64,000 nucleotides of DNA from an uncultured Lachnospiraceae bacterium (GCA_951802115.1 CATOPL010000019.1:1-64000), one strand, 5' to 3'. Positions 17,480 to 26,642 are shown, counted from the first letter of the stretch. Made by a program: numbers and translations. Notes: a model not told the origin generated them from the sequence alone.

Positions 17480-19078
17480 ATGAGCGATGTAAAAAACACG
17501 ATTGTAAGCGGGAAGGCGGTACTTGGCATAGAATTTGGTTCTACCAGAATCAAGGCGGTTCTGGTAGATGAAAACAATACTCCGATCGCATCCGGTGCCC
17601 ATGACTGGGAAAACCGTCTGGAGAACGGGATCTGGACTTATACGCTGGAGGATATCTGGAACGGTCTTCAGGACTGCTATAAGAAGATGACGGAAGATGT
17701 ACAGAAGCAGTATGGTGTGGCGGTAGAAAAGCTCGGAGCAATCGGATTCAGTGCGATGATGCATGGTTATCTGGCATTTGATCAGTCTGGGGAGCTTCTG
17801 GTTCCGTTCCGTACATGGAGAAATACAATCACACAGGAGGCTTCAGAAGCGCTGACAGAGGCATTCCAGTTTCATATTCCGCAGAGATGGAGCATTGCTC
17901 ATTTGTATCAGGCGATTCTGAACGGTGAGAAACATGTCCCGGATGTGGATTATATTACCACTCTGGACGGATATATCCACTGGCAGCTGACCGGTGAAAA
18001 GGTGCTGGGCGTGGGCAGTGCATCCGGTATGTTCCCGATTGATTCCGATACGAAGAATTACTATACTTCCATGATGGATAAGTTTAATGAGCTGGTAGCG
18101 TCCAAAGGTTTTCCGTGGAAGGTGGAAAACCTGTTTCCTAAAGTATTGGTAGCAGGCGATCATGCCGGCACCCTGAGTGCAGAGGGTGCGAAGAAACTTG
18201 ATCCGACCGGAACTCTGCAGGCCGGCTGCCCGCTCTGCCCGCCGGAAGGGGATGCAGGGACTGGTATGGCTGCAACGAACAGTGTGAAGCAGCGCACAGG
18301 AAATGTATCTGCAGGTACCTCGGTATTTGCCATGATCGTTCTGGAAAAAGCGCTTCAGAAAGTTCATGAGGAGATTGATATGGTGACGACGCCCAGCGGA
18401 GACGCAGTGGCGATGGTGCACTGTAATAACTGTACCTCGGACCTGAATGCGTGGGTAAACATTTTTAAAGAGTTTGCAGAAAGCTTTGGCATGGATGTGA
18501 ACATGGATAAGCTGTTCGGAACCTTATACAATAAGGCAATGGAAGGGGACAAGGACTGCGGCGGTCTGCTGGCATATAATTATTTTTCCGGCGAACATAT
18601 TACAGGCTTCGAAGAGGGAAGACCTATGTTTGTACGTACGCCGGACAGCAGATTCAACCTTGCAAACTTTATGAGGACAAACCTTTATACCTCTCTGGGC
18701 GCTCTGAAAGTAGGACTTGATATTCTTATGAAGGAGGAAAAGGTTGCAGTAGACCGTATCACCGGACACGGCGGCCTGTTCAAGACAAAAGGCGTGGGAC
18801 AGAGTATTCTTGCCGGAGCCATGGACGCGACAGTGTCTGTGATGAAGACTGCGGGCGAAGGCGGAGCCTGGGGAATTGCGCTGTTAGCGTCCTATATGAT
18901 TCAGAAGGAAGCGGGTGAAACGCTTGAGGATTATCTGCAGCAGAAGGTCTTTGGCGGTGATGAAGGGGAGAAACTGGCTCCGAATCCCGATGATGTAAAA
19001 GGGTTTGACGAATTTATCAGCAGATACAGAGCAGGCTTTCCGATTGAGAGAGCAGCGGTGGACTGCCTGAAATCATAA
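17480..19078 (+). CDS. FGGY-family carbohydrate kinase (L-ribulokinase/xylulokinase-like)
   Basis: Phosphorylates a ketopentose-type sugar with ATP. At 532 residues it has the two actin-like FGGY domains: the N-terminal phosphate loop [16 protein letters not shown] (~residues 16-31), a central [12 protein letters not shown], and the C-terminal adenosine region [15 protein letters not shown] and [11 protein letters not shown]. Length and the Cys-rich CPLCPP insert resemble clostridial kinases annotated as ribulokinase or xylulokinase; the substrate cannot be fixed, and no isomerase or epimerase gene is adjacent. The ATG follows AGGAGGGTG by 8 bases. Confidence 0.8.
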   Translation: MSDVKNTIVSGKAVLGIEFGSTRIKAVLVDENNTPIASGAHDWENRLENGIWTYTLEDIWNGLQDCYKKMTEDVQKQYGVAVEKLGAIGFSAMMHGYLAFDQSGELLVPFRTWRNTITQEASEALTEAFQFHIPQRWSIAHLYQAILNGEKHVPDVDYITTLDGYIHWQLTGEKVLGVGSASGMFPIDSDTKNYYTSMMDKFNELVASKGFPWKVENLFPKVLVAGDHAGTLSAEGAKKLDPTGTLQAGCPLCPPEGDAGTGMAATNSVKQRTGNVSAGTSVFAMIVLEKALQKVHEEIDMVTTPSGDAVAMVHCNNCTSDLNAWVNIFKEFAESFGMDVNMDKLFGTLYNKAMEGDKDCGGLLAYNYFSGEHITGFEEGRPMFVRTPDSRFNLANFMRTNLYTSLGALKVGLDILMKEEKVAVDRITGHGGLFKTKGVGQSILAGAMDATVSVMKTAGEGGAWGIALLASYMIQKEAGETLEDYLQQKVFGGDEGEKLAPNPDDVKGFDEFISRYRAGFPIERAAVDCLKS

Positions 19079-19115
19079 GACAGATCAAGAAGGCTGACAG
19101 TCGGGTCTGCTGTAT

Positions 19116-19268
19116 CAGAGCGTGTCTGAAAATTGCTTTCTGCCGGTTGTGCATTTAAAGTTTGCAAAAGATTTGATCCAGATGAACACGATGCAAAGTG
19201 AATTTGAAGCAAATTTTTCTGCAAAGTAAAGCGTGCAGACGGCAGGAAGATTTTTCAGACACGTTCTG
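19116..19268. repeat. 153-bp inverted-repeat element (MITE-like)
   Basis: The left arm (19116-19152) matches the reverse complement of the right arm (19231-19268) over most of its length; both contain CGTGTCTGAAAA and CTGCCG. The ~78-base centre has further short inverted segments, so transcript from either strand would fold into a long hairpin. No open frame and no clear target duplication are seen. It lies wholly in the gap between the FGGY kinase and the HAD gene. Confidence 0.65.
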
Positions 19269-19378
19269 GTTTTTGAATACGAAGGACTGGATGTATGACG
19301 GAAAAATCGATTCAGGAAATATAGAAGCGGTATGTCCCCACAGAACAGACAGGATAAAGAAGGAGACAGAGACACAAT

Positions 19379-20269
19379 ATGATCAAAGTGATTGCGAGCG
19401 ATATGGACGGGACACTTTTGAACGATGATCATCAACTTGATGAGCGGACAGCGGAAGCGATCCGGCTGGCCTGCCGGGAAGGGATTCGCTTTATTATAAC
19501 CACCGGCCGAAATTTTTATCAGGCTATGGAGCAGTTGCAGGGGCATGAGTTAAACTGTGATTATATCCTTGCCAGCGGTGCAGAAGTGCGAAACGCCGAC
19601 AGGCAGATTGTGAGCAGAATCGCCATGGATTACGGATTGTGTAAAGAGGTGCAAAGAGAGCTTCGGAAATGGCCGGTGTCAGTAATTTTTTCTACGGACG
19701 CATATGATTACCGACTGGGGACGGCGCAGATGGTAGAAGAGAGCATCCGCCAGCAGCTGAAAGTTTTTCATCTGAATATGGAAGAGGAAGAACTTTTAAA
19801 AATGCCGGTCTATGACAGGATTCGGAAAAGAACCCGGGCGATTGCGGATTTTGATGAGCTGGAGCGGGAAAAAATACGAATTTACAAAATTTTTCTGTTC
19901 TCGGACAATATACAAATGCTGCAGGAGATTGACAAAGCACTGTCAGGTAATGACAGGATTGCAGCAGCAGCTTCGTTTGAAACCAATCTGGAAATTACAG
20001 ATGTGAGAGCTCAGAAGGGACCGGTTCTGAAAACATATATTGATTCTCTTGGCTGCCGAATGGAGGAGGTCATGGTACTGGGGGACAGCATGAATGATTA
20101 TTCCATGCTGTCCATGGATTTTGGCGCTACGGTGGCGGTGGCCAATGCCATGCCTCAGATTCTGGATACGGCAAAATACATAACCAAATCCAATCAGGAA
20201 CTGGGTGTCGCCTGGGCCATTGAGCACAGAAACAGCTTAGACACGGATCTCATCAAGAATCGCCATTAG
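19379..20269 (+). CDS. Cof-type HAD-superfamily phosphatase
   Basis: A 296-residue haloacid-dehalogenase hydrolase of the Cof/YbhA type (IIB cap), generally dephosphorylating sugar phosphates or cofactors such as FMN or PLP. The four motifs are present: DMDGTLL (nucleophile Asp8), TTGRN (II), the lysine in AQKGP (III) and GDSMNDYSML (IV). The start lies 9 bases after AAGGAGA. Its end converges with the threonine aldolase gene, with a 33-base tail-to-tail overlap (20237-20269). Confidence 0.92.
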   Translation: MIKVIASDMDGTLLNDDHQLDERTAEAIRLACREGIRFIITTGRNFYQAMEQLQGHELNCDYILASGAEVRNADRQIVSRIAMDYGLCKEVQRELRKWPVSVIFSTDAYDYRLGTAQMVEESIRQQLKVFHLNMEEEELLKMPVYDRIRKRTRAIADFDELEREKIRIYKIFLFSDNIQMLQEIDKALSGNDRIAAAASFETNLEITDVRAQKGPVLKTYIDSLGCRMEEVMVLGDSMNDYSMLSMDFGATVAVANAMPQILDTAKYITKSNQELGVAWAIEHRNSLDTDLIKNRH

Positions 20270-21277
20270 CTGAGCGATGTGCTCTTTTGTTGTTGCCCAG
20301 CTTGTGACAAAACGGACGATGGTACGGTCCTCATCCAGTTTCTGCCAGAGGCTGAAATCCACCTGTCGTTTCAGGCGTTCAATCATACTGTTTTTTAAAA
20401 TCAAAAACTGCTGGTTAGTGGGAGATTCCAGGTAGAAGTTCAAGCTTCTCTCATGAAATCCTTTTTTCAGAAGTTCTGCCATTTCAATGGCATGGCGGCT
20501 GATCCGGCAGTAGAGTTCCTCTGTAAAAAGAGTGTCGAACTGGATTCCCAGCAGGCGCCCTTTGGCAAGCAGAGCGCCATGTTGTTTGATGATCGTCAGA
20601 AAATGTTTCGGCGCATTGTGCCGGGGAAATACGACTGCTTCTCCGCACAGAGCGCCGACTTTTGTTCCGCCGATATAAAAGACGTCGCAACATCTGGCGA
20701 TCAGCGGCAGAGTCACATCTGTGTTATGGCTCATAAGTCCGTAACCAAGTCTTGCACCGTCCAGATAGAGGGGAATCTGATGGGTGCGGCAGATGGCGGA
20801 GAGATCTTCCAGTTCAGCGCTGGTATATAAGGTTCCGTATTCGGTAGGATGAGAGATATAGACCATCCCGGGAAATACCATGTGTTCATGGCTTTCGTCT
20901 TCCCAGAAAGTGCGCAGGTATGTCTCCAGTTCAGCCGCATGGATTTTTCCTTCATGCTCGGGAAGTGTGAGTACTTTGTGGCCGGTATACTCAATGGCAC
21001 CGGCTTCGTGAACGCTTACATGTCCGGTAGCTGCGGCGATCACGCCTTCATAAGATGCGAGCATTCCACCAATAACTGCCGCGTTCGTCTGTGTACCTCC
21101 GACGAGAAAGAAAATTTCTGCATCCGGACATTCGCAGGCATTGCGGATCTTTTCTGCTGCTGCTGTACAGTAGCGGTCTGTTCCGTAACCGGAGAGCTGC
21201 TCCAGGTTTGTTTCAGCAAGACGCGAGAGTATTTTTTCATGTGCGCCTTCTACATAATCGTTTTCAAATGATAACAT
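20237..21277 (-). CDS. Low-specificity threonine aldolase (beta-eliminating lyase family)
   Basis: PLP enzyme of fold type I that cleaves threonine/allo-threonine to glycine and acetaldehyde. The protein (346 residues) starts LSFENDYVEGAH, typical of the clostridial branch, has VGGTQTN in the cofactor-binding region, the PLP-ring Asp in LYLDGARLGYGL, and the Schiff-base lysine in YIGGTKVGAL. The ATG at 21277 is chosen because GGAGG lies 10 bases upstream; the ATG at 21286 abuts that site. It is transcribed alone; three palindromic repeats lie 110-195 bases upstream. Confidence 0.9.
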   Translation of the reverse strand: MLSFENDYVEGAHEKILSRLAETNLEQLSGYGTDRYCTAAAEKIRNACECPDAEIFFLVGGTQTNAAVIGGMLASYEGVIAAATGHVSVHEAGAIEYTGHKVLTLPEHEGKIHAAELETYLRTFWEDESHEHMVFPGMVYISHPTEYGTLYTSAELEDLSAICRTHQIPLYLDGARLGYGLMSHNTDVTLPLIARCCDVFYIGGTKVGALCGEAVVFPRHNAPKHFLTIIKQHGALLAKGRLLGIQFDTLFTEELYCRISRHAIEMAELLKKGFHERSLNFYLESPTNQQFLILKNSMIERLKRQVDFSLWQKLDEDRTIVRFVTSWATTKEHIAQLMAILDEIRV

Positions 21278-21386
21278 ATCTTTCATACCTCCCTTTTTGG
21301 CTTCTGTGCTACCGGAATTGATCTGTATTTCATTCTGTAAAATCCGGAGCGTATAGTGGTCGAACTGCAACTGCCCGTGACATGCT

Positions 21387-21471
21387 TATCAAACTTCTAA
21401 TGTTTGATATGATATGCTTATCAAACTTCTAATGTTTGATATGACACGCTTATCAAACTTAATGTTTGATA
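21387..21471. promoter_or_regulatory. Three tandem palindromes TATCAAAC-N(5-7)-GTTTGATA (putative operators)
   Basis: Copies occupy 21387-21409, 21419-21441 and 21451-21471. Starts are exactly 32 bp apart (three helical turns). Copies 1 and 2 share a 7-base centre; copy 3 has a 5-base centre and longer arms (CTTATCAAAC/GTTTGATAAG). They lie in the divergent region between the threonine aldolase and spmB genes. Confidence 0.7.
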
Positions 21472-21535
21472 AGATATCGTATATTTTATCATCTGTGAAA
21501 ATTCAGGTCAATGGGAGAGAAGTAGCGTCCTGTTA

Positions 21536-21565
21536 GAAATATTTCTGTCCGTATGTGCATACATT
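21536..21565 (+). promoter_or_regulatory. Sigma-E promoter of spmB
   Basis: GAAATATT (21536-21543), a 14-bp spacer and CATACATT (21558-21565) are an excellent match to the B. subtilis sigma-E pattern. The dacB-spmAB operon of B. subtilis is sigma-E controlled, which fits. Confidence 0.8.
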
Positions 21566-21592
21566 GATAGAAATGAAGCCGGATGTGCAGGT

Positions 21593-22117
21593 ATGGGATT
21601 TTTTTATTATATTTCAGATTTTATAATTCCGCTGTTGCTGTTTTATATTATTGCGTATGCCATAACCGAAAAGGTGCATGTTTACGATGAATTTGTCAGA
21701 GGTGCGGCCGACGGTATTCGAACCGTTCTTAAGATTCTTCCTACTCTGGTAGGACTGATGGCTGCAGTAGGGATGCTGAGAGCTTCCGGTTTTCTGGATT
21801 TTGTTGCAGAATATCTGACAGGAATGGCAGAATTTCTTCATTTTCCGGTGCAGCTGCTCCCGCTTGCCATCATACGTCTGTTTTCTTCTTCCGCAGCGAC
21901 TTCTCTGGCACTGGATATTTATAAATCTTATGGGACAGATTCCAGTATTGGATTAACTGCATCGATTATGATGGGGTGTACGGAGACGGTCTTTTATACT
22001 ATGAGCGTTTATTTTCTGACAGCGAAGGTGACGAAAACCCGCTGGACACTGGCGGGAGCGCTGATCAGTACACTGGCAGGGATTGCTGCGAGTGTGGTGC
22101 TGGCAGGGAGGATGTAG
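21593..22117 (+). CDS. spmB: Spore maturation protein B
   Basis: A 174-residue membrane protein of the nucleoside-recognition (Gate) domain family; SpmB with SpmA is needed for spore core dehydration. Segments GAADGIRTVLKILPTLVGLMAAV and FSSSAATSLAL plus MMGCTETVFYTMSVYF are the conserved SpmB blocks. The ribosome site is weak (GCAGGT), but a sigma-E-like promoter ends 27 bases upstream. The usual partner spmA is not adjacent here. The gene converges on the OLD-type gene across a shared hairpin. Confidence 0.88.
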   Translation: MGFFYYISDFIIPLLLFYIIAYAITEKVHVYDEFVRGAADGIRTVLKILPTLVGLMAAVGMLRASGFLDFVAEYLTGMAEFLHFPVQLLPLAIIRLFSSSAATSLALDIYKSYGTDSSIGLTASIMMGCTETVFYTMSVYFLTAKVTKTRWTLAGALISTLAGIAASVVLAGRM

Positions 22118-22123
22118 ACAGTA

Positions 22124-22154
22124 AAAGCAGAAAGACATCATATCTTTCTGCTTT
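22124..22154. terminator. Bidirectional terminator between spmB and the OLD-type gene
   Basis: AAAGCAGAAAGA (22124-22135) pairs with TCTTTCTGCTTT (22143-22154), with A/T runs on both sides. The stop codon of the minus-strand gene lies inside the loop. Confidence 0.8.
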
Positions 22155-23988
22155 CAAAATAAGGAAACTTTTCTAATGCGCCGAGAATATCCTGAAATTC
22201 TTCTTTTGGTGCCAGATCGATGTATTGTTTTAAAAGGCTGGTTTCCTTTTCCTTGTATCTGCCATAGAAAATATCAAACAGATTATGTCCTCTCAGGTAA
22301 ATTTTAATCTCTTCTATATGTTCCCGGATATCTTCTTTGGTCTCCAGATCTTTACCCAGTATTTCTTTTAAATGCCGTCCGCTGGTAATGCGGTGCAGAT
22401 ATTCTTTCCATTTTTCAAGAAGCGTTTCGTAGAACTCTTCTTCGGATGCTATAATTCCAAGCTGTGTCATAATCCAGGGATTCAGGAAATAATTTTCAAA
22501 TGAATAATATTTCAGAATCAGTACATTTTCCGGTCGGACCCTGGGAAGTCTGTCAAGATCCTCCAGATTTCGTTCTTCATAGTAACGACAGAGCTGTCTG
22601 CCAAGCTGTACAGGGTCTTTGCCGTCGCTGTCCCGAATCATCAGAAACTGATCTCTCAGATAGAGCTGATTCATATATTTCAGGTTGGCGTAAGTTTTGA
22701 TATTGGTGCAGCTGTTGGTCGTAATGATGGCAATGCGGAACAGTTCTCCCTGCTCGTCGGTAGTCTCCGGGTAATATTTCTGAAGGAGGAGAGGAATCCG
22801 GAACTTATCCTGCTTGCCTTCCACAATAAATACAAAATTGACGTTCATCAGATCTCCCGCTGAATAGCCGAGATCATCCAGGATGGCGCTGATATTTGTT
22901 TTCTCGCGGATACCGGAAGAACCGTCGTCCTGAAGAATGACCTGCCTGATCTGTCTGCTGCTGAAGTTCGGCAGCAGATTCGGGGAATGGGTTGTGAAAA
23001 TGACTTGGTTTTTTCGTGACAGGCGGTAAAGTATTTTTCCGGATACTTTTTGAAGTCTTGGATGAAGAAAAATTTCCGGATCTTCAATCATGATAATGCT
23101 GGGCAGATTCTCTTCCACTTCTGTATAGGCTTCCAGAAGAGAGAACAGATAGATGGAGCGCATGCCTTTTCCCATCCGGGAAATCGGGCGGGTCAGATTC
23201 TGGGCCGGCTGACGGATCTCTGTTGTGACCTGCAGTATTTTTTCCACATCCCGGTTCATAGTGTAGATGATATCTTCTCTGCCGCCGTTTTTTTGAAAAC
23301 TTTTATTGACTTTTCTGGCAAAAGCATCCAGATTCAGCTGGTACAGTTTGTAATCCAGCAGTTTGGAGGTCTCGAACACGTCCAGATCCCGGGGATTTTT
23401 CTGTTCAATAAGCCCGATGCAGTTGAAACAGTGACTGCATTTTCGGGCCTGGTTGAACATGCAGCATCCGGTGCGCATTTTCTGCAGGATCTCATCTTCC
23501 TGTAAAAGAAACAGATCCTGCTGAAGCCGCTCCAGACGACGCTGTGTATCCACATAGTAAATTTTGGGAAAGACTTCCTGTATCCAGGGATTATGTCTGT
23601 TTACACCATCCTGATAACGGATGCGGCCGTTCTGGTTGGCGGACATGGTGAAGGTGAGCGTGTTGTCTGCAAAAGAAGGAAGCTTCCTGCAGAACTCCTG
23701 AAGCCATGCTTCTTTTTTGCGGTACTGGCTGACAATGCCTCTGCGTCTGAGGATTGACAGATCATCTTCGGAGAAAGAAAGGGAGACAAAGATCTCAATA
23801 TTGGAACCGTCTTCCCAGAAATCTTCGGGGACAATGCGATATTCTCCTCCGACTGCACGGATCGCGTCCAGTACGGTTGTCTTACCGGTATTGTTCTGTC
23901 CGACAAGAATCAGCGCCTGTTCAATATTCTGAAGATGGAGATCATGGATAGATTTAAAATTGCGGATACGGAGATTGGTAATTTTCAT
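22138..23988 (-). CDS. OLD-family ATPase/TOPRIM nuclease-like protein with Cys cluster
   Basis: 616 residues. The N-terminal ABC-type ATPase half has Walker A GQNNTGKTT (30-38), an LTRPISRMGKGMR signature-like region (~265-277) and Walker B IIMIEDPEIFLHP (298-310) with H-loop TTHSPN (~332). A C-terminal TOPRIM-like half follows, FVFIVEGKQDK (385-395) and MIRDSDGKD (450-458). This is the class 1 OLD architecture; OLD proteins are DNA nucleases, some acting in phage defence or repair. Unusual is a Cys group C175, C176, C184, C187, C190 inside the ATPase insert, possibly a metal site. No UvrD/GajB-like partner is next to it. Role unknown. Confidence 0.75.
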   Translation of the reverse strand: MKITNLRIRNFKSIHDLHLQNIEQALILVGQNNTGKTTVLDAIRAVGGEYRIVPEDFWEDGSNIEIFVSLSFSEDDLSILRRRGIVSQYRKKEAWLQEFCRKLPSFADNTLTFTMSANQNGRIRYQDGVNRHNPWIQEVFPKIYYVDTQRRLERLQQDLFLLQEDEILQKMRTGCCMFNQARKCSHCFNCIGLIEQKNPRDLDVFETSKLLDYKLYQLNLDAFARKVNKSFQKNGGREDIIYTMNRDVEKILQVTTEIRQPAQNLTRPISRMGKGMRSIYLFSLLEAYTEVEENLPSIIMIEDPEIFLHPRLQKVSGKILYRLSRKNQVIFTTHSPNLLPNFSSRQIRQVILQDDGSSGIREKTNISAILDDLGYSAGDLMNVNFVFIVEGKQDKFRIPLLLQKYYPETTDEQGELFRIAIITTNSCTNIKTYANLKYMNQLYLRDQFLMIRDSDGKDPVQLGRQLCRYYEERNLEDLDRLPRVRPENVLILKYYSFENYFLNPWIMTQLGIIASEEEFYETLLEKWKEYLHRITSGRHLKEILGKDLETKEDIREHIEEIKIYLRGHNLFDIFYGRYKEKETSLLKQYIDLAPKEEFQDILGALEKFPYFESRKI

Positions 23989-24014
23989 GGGCGGCTCCTG
24001 TACGGTTTTTAATC

Positions 24015-24043
24015 ATTATAATACCGGAAAAGTGGAAAGTCCA
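24015..24043 (-). promoter_or_regulatory. Promoter of the OLD-type gene
   Basis: On the minus strand TGGACT (24043-24038), a 17-bp spacer and TATAAT (24020-24015), 27 bases before the start codon. Confidence 0.55.
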
Positions 24044-24109
24044 TGTACAGAAGTAAAATATTAATGTTTGCAGACAGCCGCCGGAGGTGTATTTGCTTTC
24101 AGCTGCGCA

Positions 24110-24138
24110 TTGCACCCTGTCTGCATATATGCTATACT
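24110..24138 (+). promoter_or_regulatory. Promoter of the MarR gene
   Basis: TTGCAC (24110-24115), a 17-bp spacer and TATACT (24133-24138), 35 bases before the TTG start. Confidence 0.7.
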
Positions 24139-24172
24139 GAGACGCAGATGAGTTTTATGCGGAGGTGATGGT

Positions 24173-24607
24173 TTGGACAAGGAGAGACTTCTTAATGATC
24201 TGCTGGTAATGTTGTTTAACGAAATCCTGGATATGGAGCAGAAAGCATTAATTACCGGAAGCTTCAGAGAAATATCGATCAATGATATGCACATCATCCA
24301 TGCGATTGGGGTTAAAGAGTCAAGGAACATGTCTGCAGTGGCAAAATCCATGTCGGTCACTGTAGGGACGCTGACCACCGCGATCAATAATCTGGTGAAA
24401 AAAGGATATGTAGCCCGGGTCCGGAGCGCGGAAGACAAAAGGGTTGTTCTTTTGTCCTTAACTGATAAGGGGATTTCAGCCTATAAAAAACATGCGGGGT
24501 TCCATAGACAGATGGTTCAGAGCGTTATGGAAGGTTTCGGGGGCGAGGAGCTTGAGGTCCTCACCCGCGCACTGGAGAAGCTGAGAAGATATTTTAAGAG
24601 TGTCTAG
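24173..24607 (+). CDS. MarR-family transcriptional regulator (FabT-like)
   Basis: A 144-residue winged-helix repressor. The recognition helix region MSVTVGTLTTAINNLVKKGYV and the wing RVRSAEDKRVVLLSLTDKG are clear, and the N-terminal dimerisation helices resemble the FabT branch that governs fatty-acid synthesis genes in Firmicutes. No fab genes lie nearby, so this assignment is only by resemblance. The start is TTG at 24173, six bases after GGAGGT; the ATG at 24168 is out of frame. Its last 132 bases overlap the DUF885 gene tail to tail. Confidence 0.85.
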   Translation: MDKERLLNDLLVMLFNEILDMEQKALITGSFREISINDMHIIHAIGVKESRNMSAVAKSMSVTVGTLTTAINNLVKKGYVARVRSAEDKRVVLLSLTDKGISAYKKHAGFHRQMVQSVMEGFGGEELEVLTRALEKLRRYFKSV

Positions 24608-26293
24608 ACGTTCTTCAAGGAGAAAAAAAGGTGCGGGACCGGTTTCCAGGAACCATTTGTGAAAATCATAAAGTGTCAGGTCAGGGGAGAGTGTAAATGC
24701 GCTCTCCTTTAATTGTTCGATTTCCAGGCGCCCCAGGTAGTATTTCAGGTAATTTGACGGTTCTTCCAGAATACTCAGATATAGTTCATGAATTTGCTCT
24801 GCATCTGTGATGCCGAACGATGCCAGGTAGGAAGTACATTCATCTTCCGTCCAGCCTTCTCCGTGAATCGCCAGGTCCAGGCTGGCACAGATGGCATAGT
24901 TCAAAGATGACATGGCACGTAAAAAATCGCCTTCCTGTTCAGAAAGTCCCAACAGATCGTAGGCATAGAATTCGCTGTACATTCCCCATCCTTCCGTATA
25001 GCCGCCCACATAAAAAAGATTCCGGACGGGAGCATAGTGTTCTGTATTTTCAAAGGAGTTCTGATACAGGTGGCCGGGATATCCTTCATGTGCCAGTGTG
25101 GTAATCAGTTCTGTCCGGTTCAGATTGTAAGCAGGGTTGATGTAGATCACGTTCTGCTCAGATGCGTCGATCGCCGGAGTCATGTAGAAAGCCGGACTCA
25201 GACAGTTCTGCAGAGATTTTGGGACCTGTTTCACCTGCCAGGATACTTCCCTGGCCAGAGGAAAGTCTTCCTGTATCTGTGTCTGGAGATTTGTCAGAAT
25301 ATCTTCCGCAGACTCAGGCGCCACCTCATCCTCAGCGTCCAGAAGCCGGATTCCCTCATGGATGGCATAGAGGATCGTTTCGTAGTCATCTTCCATCTGA
25401 GAATCCAGAAGCCGGTGGATCTGTGCCAGGCCCAGATCTGTACCGATGGAATATTTCAGAAGATATTCATAATAATCGATACCGTCCGGCGTGTGGTAGA
25501 GCCCATATGCGTTTTTTCCTGTTCCGCGAAGCTCTTCCAGAGAAAGACAGAGGCTTTCATAAGCCGGCTGTAAACAGCGGTTCAGATTACGGAGATTTTC
25601 TGCTTCATAACTGATTTTCTGGTCAGAGGACAGAAAATCGCAGTTTTCAAGCCGTTCCTGAAACGTGGTGACAAGGAAATGTGATTCATTTACAGGCAGA
25701 AATGAGCGGCATTGTGTGAGAACTTTGTCCAGGATCTCGTCTTTCATAAACAGTCCCTGATCGGACTTTTGCTGTTCGAAGAACGCGATCTCCCGGAAAT
25801 ATTCAGGAAGCACAGTTAAAAGCTGCAGATAGGTGTCAATATCAGTTTTATTCCGAAATGGGAATTCGGCCAGCAGTACCGGAAGCTGTGCCTGAATGCC
25901 CAGCGTTGGCCCCAGAGGTTCCTGATAATAATAGTAAGTATCTGCAAGAAGCTGTCCTGAAAGCCACCAGTCCATAATTTCTGCCGTCAGCCGACGGTCT
26001 TCATTTAATCCCTTTTTTAAATAGCGGGACAACTTTTCCCGGCATTTTTCCAGATAGATCCGTTCGTCTTCGCGGTCCTGGGGATCAAAACTTCCCAGCG
26101 AAGGTACACTTTCTCTGATCTTATAGGAAGCAGGGTCTGTAAGGGTATAGTGAAGGTTCAGTGTATCTTCTGAGAGTTCATGGCGAAAGAATTCCATTGT
26201 AAAGCGGTCAAAGGAATATCCTGAAAAGGGGAAGGACAAAAAGAAGGTGCATGCTGCAGCCAGTACACCTTTTGCTTTGAATAATCGATACAT
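24476..26293 (-). CDS. DUF885-family putative zinc peptidase with signal peptide and extended C-terminus
   Basis: 605 residues. The N-terminus (MYRLFKAKGVLAAACTFFLSF) looks like a signal peptide or membrane anchor, so it is probably extracytoplasmic. The DUF885 metallopeptidase core is shown by LAHEGYPGHLYQ (HExxxGH-type zinc motif, ~residue 405), NLFYVGGYTEGWGMYSE (~435) and YYLGRLEI near the end. The last ~42 residues after EERLDTL are translated from the antisense of the MarR gene and look like a read-through extension. Substrate unknown. No good ribosome site is seen before the ATG, so the exact start is less certain. Confidence 0.8.
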   Translation of the reverse strand: MYRLFKAKGVLAAACTFFLSFPFSGYSFDRFTMEFFRHELSEDTLNLHYTLTDPASYKIRESVPSLGSFDPQDREDERIYLEKCREKLSRYLKKGLNEDRRLTAEIMDWWLSGQLLADTYYYYQEPLGPTLGIQAQLPVLLAEFPFRNKTDIDTYLQLLTVLPEYFREIAFFEQQKSDQGLFMKDEILDKVLTQCRSFLPVNESHFLVTTFQERLENCDFLSSDQKISYEAENLRNLNRCLQPAYESLCLSLEELRGTGKNAYGLYHTPDGIDYYEYLLKYSIGTDLGLAQIHRLLDSQMEDDYETILYAIHEGIRLLDAEDEVAPESAEDILTNLQTQIQEDFPLAREVSWQVKQVPKSLQNCLSPAFYMTPAIDASEQNVIYINPAYNLNRTELITTLAHEGYPGHLYQNSFENTEHYAPVRNLFYVGGYTEGWGMYSEFYAYDLLGLSEQEGDFLRAMSSLNYAICASLDLAIHGEGWTEDECTSYLASFGITDAEQIHELYLSILEEPSNYLKYYLGRLEIEQLKESAFTLSPDLTLYDFHKWFLETGPAPFFLLEERLDTLKISSQLLQCAGEDLKLLAPETFHNALNHLSMEPRMFFIG

Positions 26294-26642
26294 CGTACAT
26301 ACCGTCCCAAGAGCATATGGTCAGAGAAATATATGCAGTGGATGTCGAAGATATGTTGATTTCCAGGAAATAAAATCCGGTCATTTATTTCTGCCGGCAG
26401 CGAATGGAGTTCCAGAACTCTGATAAGGGCGATACCCGGGACCATTATTCCGGATCGGATCTGCTCAGGCCGGTGTCTGTCAGACGATAAACAATGAGGG
26501 GCTGCCGCATAATACGTTCCTGCCTGTATGAACAGCATACGTGCGGAAAGGAACGGACAGACCTGGTTTTCAGTCTGTCTCCATCCGCGCAGCATTATTG
26601 AGAGAACAGGCAGGATTTATAAGCAGGCTGCTGTGAACTGTA
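26294..26642. other. 349-bp gap between the DUF885 gene and metG
   Basis: Nothing convincing is seen: no clear promoter for the minus-strand DUF885 gene, no strong terminator for metG, and only short frames without ribosome sites. Confidence 0.4.

Noticed and set aside
21387..21471. CRISPR array
   Set aside because: Only three copies, palindromic, with 9-base gaps and no cas genes; the pattern fits operators, not repeats with spacers.
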